Origin: Syntrophales bacterium
Lineage (GTDB): Bacteria > Desulfobacterota > Syntrophia > Syntrophales > UBA2210
NCBI GenBank assembly: GCA_023230565.1
Contig: JALNXD010000037.1
Location: 1-30,889 of the forward strand
Reading direction: 5' to 3'
DNA: 30,889 bases
The first letter of the stretch is position 1, and every line of letters begins with the position of its first letter. Of this stretch, positions 24,649 through 30,889 are shown piece by piece. The translations under genes and the position numbers were made by a program. The notes beneath the pieces were generated by a model, which saw nothing but the letters and a program-made list of their open reading frames with translations, searched no databases and had not been told where the DNA came from.

Positions 24649-25131
24649 CTAACTTGCAAATATCTGATTGAGGTCCTTCTCGACCAATTCCTCATTGCAA
24701 TCTCTTGCAATTGATATTTCCATTACCAGTAGATTTTTTGCGATATCCATCATCTTTCTTTCGCCGAATGACAAATCCTTATCGACTTTCAACATCAGAA
24801 GATCTCTTAACACCGCTGCTATTTCGTATACAGAACCTGTTTTAATTTTCTCCCAATATTCTTTATATCGTTTGTTCCAGGTTTGCTTGTCTACCATCAC
24901 CCGTCTTTCTCTAAGAATTTCGTAGACACGGGGAATTTCTTCTTCCGAAATAACTTCACGTAAACCTACGGACTGAGCACCATTTTTAGGAATCATTATT
25001 TTGGCATTGTTCCCGAGAATTTTAATTACATAAAAAGACTGCTCATTCCCCATTACCTGTCTTGTTTCAATGGCTTCTATGATACCGACACCTTGAGCGG
25101 GATAGACAGCCATGTCTCCGATTTTAAACAT
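24649..25131 (-). CDS. carD: CarD/CdnL-family RNA polymerase-binding regulator
   Basis: This 160-aa protein has an N-terminal RNA-polymerase-interacting domain (MFKIGDMAVYPAQGVGIIEAIE, FYVIKILGNNAKIMIPK) and a C-terminal helical DNA-binding domain (WNKRYKEYWEKIKTGSVYEIAAVLRDL, LSFGERKMMDIAKNLLVMEIS). CarD/CdnL proteins bind RNAP beta and stabilise open complexes at rRNA and housekeeping promoters. It is divergent from the EF-G-like gene, with a good promoter of its own, and starts the carD-yacL-ispD-ispF block conserved in several phyla. Confidence 0.96.
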   Translation of the reverse strand: MFKIGDMAVYPAQGVGIIEAIETRQVMGNEQSFYVIKILGNNAKIMIPKNGAQSVGLREVISEEEIPRVYEILRERRVMVDKQTWNKRYKEYWEKIKTGSVYEIAAVLRDLLMLKVDKDLSFGERKMMDIAKNLLVMEISIARDCNEELVEKDLNQIFAS

Positions 25132-25169
25132 CTTCGTTCCACACCTCGTGCTTTTTCAAAAGATGAAAA

Positions 25170-25198
25170 CATATATCATATTTATTGAACATAGTCAA
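25170..25198 (-). promoter_or_regulatory. Probable sigma70 promoter of carD
   Basis: On the minus strand TTGACT (plus strand 25193-25198) and TATATG (25170-25175) are 17 bases apart, about 40 bases upstream of the carD start. The spacing and the -35 match are good. Confidence 0.6.
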
Positions 25199-25225
25199 TA
25201 AGTTCCCTTAAAACATAAATTTATC

Positions 25226-25255
25226 TTGACTTTAAAAGATCAAATACGCTAAACA
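25226..25255 (+). promoter_or_regulatory. Possible promoter of the EF-G-like gene
   Basis: TTGACT (25226-25231) is followed 18 bases later by TAAACA (25250-25255), a weak -10 box. It would place transcription start about 35 bases before the ATG at 25299. It lies back to back with the carD promoter. Confidence 0.4.
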
Positions 25256-25298
25256 TCGACACTCACACCAGTAATTGTTCAAAAAGAAAGGAAGTATC

Positions 25299-27383
25299 AT
25301 GGCAAAATACGACTCAAATTCTATCAGAAACATCGCCATTGTCGGCCATGGTGGAACAGGCAAAACCACGTTAGGCGAATCTTTCCTGTTTGTTAGCGGC
25401 AAAACAGACAAAATGGGCAGAGTCGATGATGGTTCGTCAAGCCTTGATTTTGAACCTGAGGAGCAGAAGCGCCATATTTCGATAAGTTCCTCAGTAAGTA
25501 ATTTTGAGTGGAACAAGCACAGAGTGAACTTCGTAGATACACCCGGCGACGCGAATTTTGCCATGGATACGAAAAACAGTCTTAGAGTTGTCGATGCCGC
25601 CATTATCGTTATCGATTCAGTAGGCGGTGTAGAATTTCAGACGGAAAAAGTATGGTCCTATGCGGACGATCTCGCACTGCCACGACTTGTTTTCATTAAT
25701 CGTATGGATAGAGAGCGCTCGAATTTTAAGGCAGCTGTTGAAAGCGTACATGAACGGCTCGGCAAGAAGGTTATGCCACTTTATATTCCCATTGGACAGG
25801 ATGAATCTTTTCGGGGTCTGGTAGATCTGGTCGAAATGAAAGCTCTCATTTTTGAAGATCAAAAGGGCAAGTTCAAAAGAGAGGATATACCCGATGAATT
25901 AATGGATTCAGCATCGGAATTTCGTGAAATGATGATGGAAGATATTGCCGAATGTGATGAAGCGTTGATGGAGCGTTATTTGGAGGAAGGAGAACTTTCA
26001 TCCGAAGATTTGAAAGAAGGATTACGTAAAGGCATTGTATCTGGTGATCTCGTTCCCGCCACATGTGGTTCCGCGCTTAAGAATATCGGTACCATTACTT
26101 TGATGAATATGATTACGGCCTATCTACCCTCACCTGTGGAAAAAGGAGCAGTAGAAGGAACAAATCCCAAAAGCGGTGAAAAAGAAGAACGTCAGCCGGA
26201 TGAAAATGCACCTTTTTCAGCAATGGTGTTTAAAACGATTGCAGATCCCTACGCAGGTAAATTGACTCTTTTCAGAGTATATTCAGGTACCTTAACTGCC
26301 GATTACGTTTTTTACAATAGTACTCAAAAAAACAATGAAAAATGCGGCGCCATTTTCTACCTGGAAGGTAAAAGCCAAAAGCCGGCCGAATCTCTCGTCC
26401 CCGGTGATATAGCCGCTATGGCAAAATTGAAGGAGACTTACACAGGCGATACAATCTGTGACGAAAAAAAACCGATTGTTTACGAGAAAGTCTCACCGGC
26501 CAATCCGGTTACCTCATTTGCAGTCTTTCCAAAATCCAAGGGAGATGAAGAAAAGATCTTTTCCTCGCTCAACCGGCTCATGGAAGAAGATTCGACACTG
26601 AATCTACATAGAAATGAAGAGACAAAAGAGATGATTTTATCGGGTATGGGTCAGGTCCACATCGATGTCACTCTTGAAAAATTAAAAAGAAAATTCGGAG
26701 TTGATGTTGCATTGAAACAACCGAAAGTCCCTTACAAGGAAACAATCAAAGGAAAGACGAGAGTTCAGGGGAAATACAAGAAGCAATCGGGAGGCCGGGG
26801 TCAGTATGGCGATACCTGGCTTGAAATAGAACCTCTTGAAAGAGGTGAGGGTTTTGAGTTTGTTGATGCAATCGTTGGCGGTGTAGTGCCAAAAACCTAT
26901 ATTCCTGCAGTTGAAAAAGGAATAGTCGAAGCAATGGCTGAGGGTATTCTGGCCGGCTATCCCGTTGTCGATGTAAAGGTCAGTCTTGTAGACGGCTCTT
27001 ACCATACTGTCGATTCGTCTGAAATGGCATTTAAAATAGCGGGGTCTATGGGTTTCAAAAAAGGTTTTGAACAGTGTCAGCCCACCCTTCTTGAACCTAT
27101 CGTCACTATCGATATAGAAGTGCCCGATGAATATATGGGTGATGTGATAGGCGATTTGAACAGCCGCCGTGGCCGCGTCCTGGGCATGGACAAAAATGGG
27201 CCGAATCAGGTTATTAAAGGCCAGGCACCTCTCTCCGAAATACTGACATATTCCGCGGATCTAACATCAATCACGAGCGGGCGCGGGTCATTCTCGTACA
27301 CATTTTCACATTATGAAGAAATTCCCGCCCATCTAAAGGAAAAAGTAATCGCAGAGGCAAAAAAGGAAAAGGAGGAAGCATAG
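25299..27383 (+). CDS. Elongation factor G-like translational GTPase
   Basis: This 694-aa protein has the full EF-G domain order: GTPase, domain II, and domains III-V (C-terminal LLEPIVTIDIEVPDEYMGDVIGDLNSRRGRVLGM). Its GTPase motifs are the variant set of the EF-G-like/EF-G2 group: P-loop GHGGTGKT at 16-23, DTPG at 80-83 and NRMD at 134-137. The switch I region reads KRHISISS in place of the usual RGITI. It is therefore probably not the main translocase, which is normally next to rpsL/rpsG. The ATG at 25299 has GGAAG four bases upstream. A frame start at 25275 was rejected. Confidence 0.93.
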   Translation: MAKYDSNSIRNIAIVGHGGTGKTTLGESFLFVSGKTDKMGRVDDGSSSLDFEPEEQKRHISISSSVSNFEWNKHRVNFVDTPGDANFAMDTKNSLRVVDAAIIVIDSVGGVEFQTEKVWSYADDLALPRLVFINRMDRERSNFKAAVESVHERLGKKVMPLYIPIGQDESFRGLVDLVEMKALIFEDQKGKFKREDIPDELMDSASEFREMMMEDIAECDEALMERYLEEGELSSEDLKEGLRKGIVSGDLVPATCGSALKNIGTITLMNMITAYLPSPVEKGAVEGTNPKSGEKEERQPDENAPFSAMVFKTIADPYAGKLTLFRVYSGTLTADYVFYNSTQKNNEKCGAIFYLEGKSQKPAESLVPGDIAAMAKLKETYTGDTICDEKKPIVYEKVSPANPVTSFAVFPKSKGDEEKIFSSLNRLMEEDSTLNLHRNEETKEMILSGMGQVHIDVTLEKLKRKFGVDVALKQPKVPYKETIKGKTRVQGKYKKQSGGRGQYGDTWLEIEPLERGEGFEFVDAIVGGVVPKTYIPAVEKGIVEAMAEGILAGYPVVDVKVSLVDGSYHTVDSSEMAFKIAGSMGFKKGFEQCQPTLLEPIVTIDIEVPDEYMGDVIGDLNSRRGRVLGMDKNGPNQVIKGQAPLSEILTYSADLTSITSGRGSFSYTFSHYEEIPAHLKEKVIAEAKKEKEEA

Positions 27384-27385
27384 AA

Positions 27386-27874
27386 GTGATCTCCGCCGGT
27401 GTAATTACGGTAAGCGACCGTGGCGCCAGGGGTGAGCGAGAGGATATCAGCGGAAAGGAAATTACCTCGATTCTTTCAGTTATTCCTGCTGAAGTTAAGG
27501 CATACTGCATAATACCGGATGAAAAAGAAGCCATAAAGGAAGCAATTACGAAATTTGTTGATGAAAAGAGGCTTGATCTTGTTATTACAACAGGGGGCAC
27601 GGGTGTCAGTCCCAGGGATGTGACGCCTGACGCAACTTTGGAGGTTATCGAAAAGCAAATCCCTGGCATGGCTGAGGCAATGAGGCTGGAGAGCGCAAAA
27701 AAAACACCTCATGCAATGATTTCAAGGGCTGTGGCTGGCATAAGAAAAGAATCTATCATTATAAATCTCCCTGGAAGCCCACGGGGGGTAAAGGAAAATC
27801 TCTCAGTACTGGTCCCCGCTCTCAAGCATGCTATTGACAAAGTCAAGGGTGATCCGTCAGATTGTGCATCTTAA
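27386..27874 (+). CDS. Molybdopterin adenylyltransferase family protein (MogA/MoaB)
   Basis: This 162-aa protein adenylylates molybdopterin before molybdenum insertion, in the molybdenum cofactor pathway. Motifs are GVITVSDRGARGEREDISG at the N-terminus, LVITTGGTGVSPRDVTPDAT (about 69-88), IPGMAEAMR, and the C-terminal IIINLPGSPRGVKENL. It starts with GTG two bases after the EF-G-like stop, so the two are one transcript. The AGGAGG site is ten bases ahead. Its last 32 bases overlap the convergent Mut7-C gene. MogA and MoaB cannot be told apart by eye. Confidence 0.93.
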   Translation: MISAGVITVSDRGARGEREDISGKEITSILSVIPAEVKAYCIIPDEKEAIKEAITKFVDEKRLDLVITTGGTGVSPRDVTPDATLEVIEKQIPGMAEAMRLESAKKTPHAMISRAVAGIRKESIIINLPGSPRGVKENLSVLVPALKHAIDKVKGDPSDCAS

Positions 27875-28310
27875 GTGTTTTAAAAATATTATCCCTGTGT
27901 GTCCCTGCCCAATAAATCGACCCGCACGATGTACACATATAAAAATTATCCTGGGTCATAAAGACGTAAGGAGGCACGATGTCTCGAACACTTTCTTTTG
28001 TCACTGCTACAAGTCTTTCGTTGCATTTCAGACACCGCGTAAGGAAAGATGATGTATCCGGTTTTAAATTGAGTTTCTGAATAACTTCTTGTATTTGGTC
28101 TTCTATTTTATCTGTATGGATGATTAGTAATGTTCCCATGAAATTACGCTCAACAAGGTCCCTTCTTCTGGAGAGTACTACCCGGTTTTCCCTGAACCCG
28201 TAATCGAGAAACCCTCTGTTTAGCTCATTTGTATACGAAACAGTATCATACCCGAGCACGCGCAACCATTTTACCAACTTGCCAAGATTGCGATCGGCAA
28301 GAAATTTCAT
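27843..28310 (-). CDS. Mut7-C RNase (PIN-like) domain protein with zinc ribbon
   Basis: This 155-aa protein begins MKFLADRNLGKLVKWLRVLGYDT, the opening of the Mut7-C/DUF82 PIN-like domain with its metal-binding Asp. It continues VVLSRRRDL and ends in a zinc ribbon: RCLKCN (about 93) and MCTSCGSIYWAGTH (about 124). The family is predicted to be a ribonuclease. No substrate is known. Its start overlaps the stop of the LapA-like gene (ATGA). It is the last gene of a four-gene operon and overlaps the end of the convergent mog/moaB gene. Confidence 0.9.
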   Translation of the reverse strand: MKFLADRNLGKLVKWLRVLGYDTVSYTNELNRGFLDYGFRENRVVLSRRRDLVERNFMGTLLIIHTDKIEDQIQEVIQKLNLKPDTSSFLTRCLKCNERLVAVTKESVRDIVPPYVFMTQDNFYMCTSCGSIYWAGTHRDNIFKTLKMHNLTDHP

Positions 28311-28624
28311 ATGCCCCTGTTTTCGGAAGCAGTTTCATTAAACTGCTCCGCAATGGGTTTTTTTTGTTCCAAATCGGCCTCAAGATCTCTTACTTGTTTT
28401 TTCAAATGAGAGATCATTCTTGATAATCTCCATCTTTCAACGATTCCGAAGAGACCTCCGATAATCAACCCAATTCCGAAAGAAATGAAAATCAAAAGAT
28501 AGGATGCAAGAGTCACATCCAGTAAATCATAATATTTCAGATGAACCTGCTCTGTATTTGCCAGAGAAAAGGTAATGACAAACAATACCACCAACATTAC
28601 AATTATCGTATATAGAAGTTTCAT
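28307..28624 (-). CDS. LapA-domain inner-membrane protein
   Basis: This 105-aa protein has two hydrophobic segments (about 4-22 and 40-62) with the short TEQVHLKYYDLLDVTLASYL link typical of the LapA/DUF1049 (LptS-associated YciS) family. A coiled coil follows (about 68-92, LSRMISHLKKQVRDLEADLEQKK). In E. coli the LapA/LapB pair tunes lipopolysaccharide synthesis. No LapB gene is seen here, so the role is open. GGGGAGAG precedes the ATG. Confidence 0.88.
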   Translation of the reverse strand: MKLLYTIIVMLVVLFVITFSLANTEQVHLKYYDLLDVTLASYLLIFISFGIGLIIGGLFGIVERWRLSRMISHLKKQVRDLEADLEQKKPIAEQFNETASENRGI

Positions 28625-28640
28625 GCAACTCTCCCCTTTC

Positions 28641-29108
28641 TCAAAAACAATTCTTTAAAGTATCTCGTGTGTTCTCTATCTCCTCCGGTATAATTCGGAC
28701 ATCTCCCAGAACGCTCACAAAATTGGTGTCTCCCGACCACCTTGGAACTACATGGATATGAATATGCTGATCCACTCCCGCTCCGGCTACTTTGCCGAGA
28801 TTCATGCCGATATTGAACCCTTCCGGATTGAATGCTTTTTTCAGGGCCAGCACTGAACGATCGATAAGATTCATCAATTCAAGTTTCTCCTCCGGTACAA
28901 GATCAGTAACAGTGCTTAAATGCCGATAAGGAGCTACCATGACGTGCCCTGCTGTATAGGGAAACTTGTTCATTATGACAAAACAGGTTTCTCCTTCATG
29001 TAAGATCAATTTTTCTTCTCTTGCCGAGCCGATACAAAATATGCATCCATTTTTCTTATCCCCCCCCCTTACATAGTCCGCCCTGCCTGGTGCAATTATT
29101 GTTTCCAT
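28641..29108 (-). CDS. HIT-family nucleotide hydrolase/phosphorylase
   Basis: This 155-aa protein carries the histidine triad HIHIHVVPRW (about 112) and the N-terminal CIFC with FVIMNKFPYTAGHVMVAPYRH, typical of the Ap4A-phosphorylase-like HIT branch. I chose the ATG at 29108 (GGAAG eight bases ahead) over a TTG at 29135 that overlaps the upstream gene. A run of nine C (29060-29068) encodes part of VRGGDKKNG, just before the CIFC motif. A slip there would abolish the protein. Confidence 0.92.
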   Translation of the reverse strand: METIIAPGRADYVRGGDKKNGCIFCIGSAREEKLILHEGETCFVIMNKFPYTAGHVMVAPYRHLSTVTDLVPEEKLELMNLIDRSVLALKKAFNPEGFNIGMNLGKVAGAGVDQHIHIHVVPRWSGDTNFVSVLGDVRIIPEEIENTRDTLKNCF

Positions 29109-29112
29109 TTCG

Positions 29113-29610
29113 TCATCTTCCGCGCTTTTTTTCAAAAGGGATAATGGTCCCCGTTATCTTCTTTCCTGTTTCGAGAATGCCTATGGAATTCACCTCTGAG
29201 AAGCGGTTATCTGTTGCTGATCCGGGATTAAACATAAGTATATTATTTAGCATGTGATTTTCTGCCCTGTGCGTGTGACCGAAGACACAGCAATCGATTT
29301 CTTCATTAAATTCTTTTAAAACTTGGTATTCCAGATTTGACGGATTACCCCATCCATGTATGAGCCCTATTTTGCAACCCTCGATTTCCAGGACCAACTT
29401 ACGGGGGAACCTGCTTTTAACTTCCAATGAATCCATATTTCCGCAGACGGCAAAATAATCCTTACCTGAAAAGATATCGAGAACAGCCAATTCGACAAGA
29501 TCACCGGCATGAAGAATCAGGTCGGCTGCTGAAAAATGCTCTTCGATGATTCGCGTTAGGCGTTCATCAGGGATTTTTAAATGAGTATCTGAAATAACTC
29601 CTATCTTCAT
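29113..29610 (-). CDS. YfcE/MJ0936-type metallophosphoesterase
   Basis: This 165-aa protein shows the calcineurin-like metal motifs in order: GVISDTHLK (4-12), LILHAGDLVE (about 31-40), AVCGNMDS (GNHD variant), GLIHGWGN and VFGHTHRAE. Members are small phosphodiesterases acting on bis(p-nitrophenyl)phosphate-type or cyclic substrates. The natural substrate is unknown. It heads the operon with the HIT, LapA-like and Mut7-C genes, and its stop is four bases from the HIT start. Confidence 0.93.
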   Translation of the reverse strand: MKIGVISDTHLKIPDERLTRIIEEHFSAADLILHAGDLVELAVLDIFSGKDYFAVCGNMDSLEVKSRFPRKLVLEIEGCKIGLIHGWGNPSNLEYQVLKEFNEEIDCCVFGHTHRAENHMLNNILMFNPGSATDNRFSEVNSIGILETGKKITGTIIPFEKKRGR

Positions 29611-29688
29611 CGGTCTTACTCACAGAGCGAATAATTATAGCGATCTACGTCAAAATTACAAGGTTTATTTGGATATTTCAGTATTAAA

Positions 29689-29728
29689 TTGACATTGACA
29701 TTTGGTAACTCTATGGTAAGGGTATACT
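29689..29728 (+). promoter_or_regulatory. Promoter-like region ahead of the small plus-strand operon
   Basis: A tandem TTGACATTGACA (29689-29700) precedes TATACT (29723-29728). The spacing of 22 bases from the nearer TTGACA is too long for a standard sigma70 promoter, so the real -35 may differ or an activator may be needed. Confidence 0.35.
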
Positions 29729-29765
29729 ATTACGCAATGCAACGCCACGAGGAGTTTTACAGGAA

Positions 29766-30035
29766 ATGTTCGAAAAATCTCTCGATAATATCGCAGAACG
29801 AATTCTCACACTCGACGAAGAGTCAATGAATAATCTATGGGAAAAATATAAAAAAAGAATGGAAAAATTCGACACAAGCAAAGAATGGGAAAAAGCTGTT
29901 ATCATTTTTTTTATAATAAATGCGGTTAGAGTAAAAAATAAGATTTTTAATGAACAAGTCACCCAGAATGCAACCAAAAGCAATTCACCCAGGAAACCGG
30001 CACGCGATATCCCTTATCTGAAAAGAATTAAATAA
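29766..30035 (+). CDS. Conserved hypothetical protein, 89 aa
   Basis: This small, charged, mostly helical protein is not assigned to a function. Its start reads MFEKSLDNIAERILTLDEESM, followed by LWEKYKKRMEKFDTSKEWEKAVIIFFIINAVRVKN. It resembles small conserved proteins I recall from deltaproteobacterial genomes, but that is unverified. It has one amphipathic or hydrophobic helix (about 44-56) and a basic tail. GAGGAG lies 12 bases ahead of the ATG and AGGA two bases ahead, so the ribosome site is ambiguous. It precedes acylphosphatase by 18 bases. Confidence 0.75.
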   Translation: MFEKSLDNIAERILTLDEESMNNLWEKYKKRMEKFDTSKEWEKAVIIFFIINAVRVKNKIFNEQVTQNATKSNSPRKPARDIPYLKRIK

Positions 30036-30053
30036 TATTGGTTGGTAGAGTGC

Positions 30054-30326
30054 ATGAAGAGAGTTCATATGTATATCTCCGGAAGAGTTCAAGGGGTATT
30101 TTATCGTTCACACACGAAAGAAAAAGCTGATCAGTTGAGTTTAGGAGGATGGGTGCGGAATTTAAATGATGGAAGAGTTGAAGCAGTTTTTGAAGGCACC
30201 CCGGAATCTGTTGATCAGATAATTTCATGGTGTGAAAAAGGGCCTCCTTCTTCTGAAGTTACCCATGTGGATATTCAAGAAGAACCACATACCGGAGATT
30301 TCTCAAGGTTCAGCATCCGCTATTAA
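30054..30326 (+). CDS. acyP: Acylphosphatase
   Basis: This 90-aa enzyme hydrolyses acyl phosphates. The substrate-binding loop GRVQGVFYR with its catalytic arginine lies at 11-19 and the conserved asparagine in LGGWVRNLNDGRVEAVFEG near 37. It ends FSRFSIRY, the usual C-terminal strand. The ATG at 30054 starts the conserved region. A TTG 12 bases upstream was rejected. It follows the 89-aa gene closely and is followed by a terminator. Confidence 0.95.
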   Translation: MKRVHMYISGRVQGVFYRSHTKEKADQLSLGGWVRNLNDGRVEAVFEGTPESVDQIISWCEKGPPSSEVTHVDIQEEPHTGDFSRFSIRY

Positions 30327-30413
30327 TTACATGATTCAAACTCCGAGTCTCGTCAGATATGGAATTATGAAAAAAAGCAAAATCGATCTTTACTTAAACA
30401 TAATTTAACAGAG

Positions 30414-30445
30414 TAAAGGGGCAGCGCCGAAGCGCTGCCCCTTTA
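30414..30445. terminator. Strong bidirectional terminator
   Basis: A 14-bp perfect stem, TAAAGGGGCAGCGC with its complement GCGCTGCCCCTTTA, closes on a CGAA tetraloop. It lies between the ends of the convergent acylphosphatase and dehydratase genes. T-rich sequence (TTTATTT) follows on the plus strand. Confidence 0.85.
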
Positions 30446-30488
30446 TTTCCTTTATGAATATTCCGGCAGTTACCGGCAACGTTCACTC

Positions 30489-30889
30489 TTAATCTTTTGT
30501 CATACCGGCAATTCTTCTGACCAGATCTTTCCTCTCTTCTATATCATACTGAGTGGTGATGGCGATCTGTTCCATAACCGGCGATCCGCCGCCGTGGTAA
30601 TTGCCGACATTCATAATTCCGCCTGTTGCGGAGCAGAGTACGTCCCCCAGGTAGCGCCAGAATTGTGCAATATTCTTCGCCGATACTTTGGGATTTCTCA
30701 TGACGTATTTTTCAAGCAGGTCTTTCGTCTCAGGATTGACGAAATCTTTCTCGTGCGGGAAGGTAGCCGTGACACCGCCTGAAATGTCGCACAGGATCTC
30801 CTGCTCATGATACACGGCCTCGCCCGTCAGGCAGCGCCCAACATTGCAATAAATTGAATTCGGAATGTAACTCCCCGGCCCGTAGGGTA
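30489..30889 (-). CDS. abfD: 4-hydroxybutyryl-CoA dehydratase family protein, C-terminal part
   Basis: The frame is open to the right edge, so the start is missing. The visible 132 residues read PYGPGSYIPNSIYCNVGRC..., then GEAVYHEQEILCDISGGVTATFP, DLLEKYVMRNP, LCSATGGI and GNYHGGGSPVMEQIAITTQYD. This is the C-terminal helical domain of the HpaB/4-hydroxybutyryl-CoA dehydratase group. That FAD and Fe-S enzyme makes crotonyl-CoA in anaerobic aminobutyrate and 4-hydroxybutyrate metabolism. The cluster ligands lie outside the window, so the exact activity is not proven. Confidence 0.8.
   Translation of the reverse strand, partial: PYGPGSYIPNSIYCNVGRCLTGEAVYHEQEILCDISGGVTATFPHEKDFVNPETKDLLEKYVMRNPKVSAKNIAQFWRYLGDVLCSATGGIMNVGNYHGGGSPVMEQIAITTQYDIEERKDLVRRIAGMTKD

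Noticed and set aside
29737..29829. Small plus-strand frame starting ATGCAACGC ahead of the 89-aa gene
   Set aside because: It is out of frame with and mostly overlaps the better-supported 89-aa gene.

Overview
The window looks like a chromosomal segment of an anaerobic, Gram-negative bacterium, most plausibly a Desulfobacterota/deltaproteobacterial-type organism. This is inferred from gene content and order, not from a database search. The pointers are a carD-yacL-ispD-ispF block, an EF-G-like GTPase, a TPR lipoprotein with SLH-like repeats, a radical-type 4-hydroxybutyryl-CoA dehydratase fragment, and moderate GC (28 of 60 bases in a sampled valS line). I saw no tRNA, rRNA, transposase or prophage gene.

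Left third (1-10282): a complete type I-C CRISPR-Cas locus, all on the minus strand. Transcription runs from right to left: a WYL-domain regulator (9302-10282), then cas3, cas5c, cas8c with a nested Cas11c start, cas7c, a 399-base gap, cas4, cas1 and cas2. A leader (202-386) and a CRISPR array follow, and the array runs off the left edge. Most cas genes are coupled by short overlaps and strong ribosome binding sites. Three things stand out. A 48-codon plus-strand ORF with its own apparent, possibly leaderless, promoter sits antisense between cas7 and cas4. The adaptation and regulator genes are GC-rich while the effector genes are AT-rich. A perfect 15-base palindrome lies just upstream of cas3.

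Middle (10283-21849): housekeeping genes, again on the minus strand. valS-nadC-birA-coaX form a tight operon (tRNA charging, NAD, biotin attachment and CoA). Upstream of it, truA, a 73-aa unknown, mutL and miaA are translationally coupled or nearly so. They are followed by a TPR/SLH-type lipoprotein gene that is broken by a one-base frameshift. pgk has its own promoter and terminator.

Right third (22081-30889): carD, a yacL-like PIN/TRAM membrane protein, ispD and ispF (minus strand) are divergent from an EF-G-like gene and a mog/moaB gene (plus strand). A compact minus-strand operon follows: phosphodiesterase, HIT hydrolase, LapA-like membrane protein and Mut7-C RNase-like protein. Then come a small unknown gene and acylphosphatase on the plus strand, a strong bidirectional terminator, and the C-terminal end of a 4-hydroxybutyryl-CoA dehydratase family gene that runs off the right edge.
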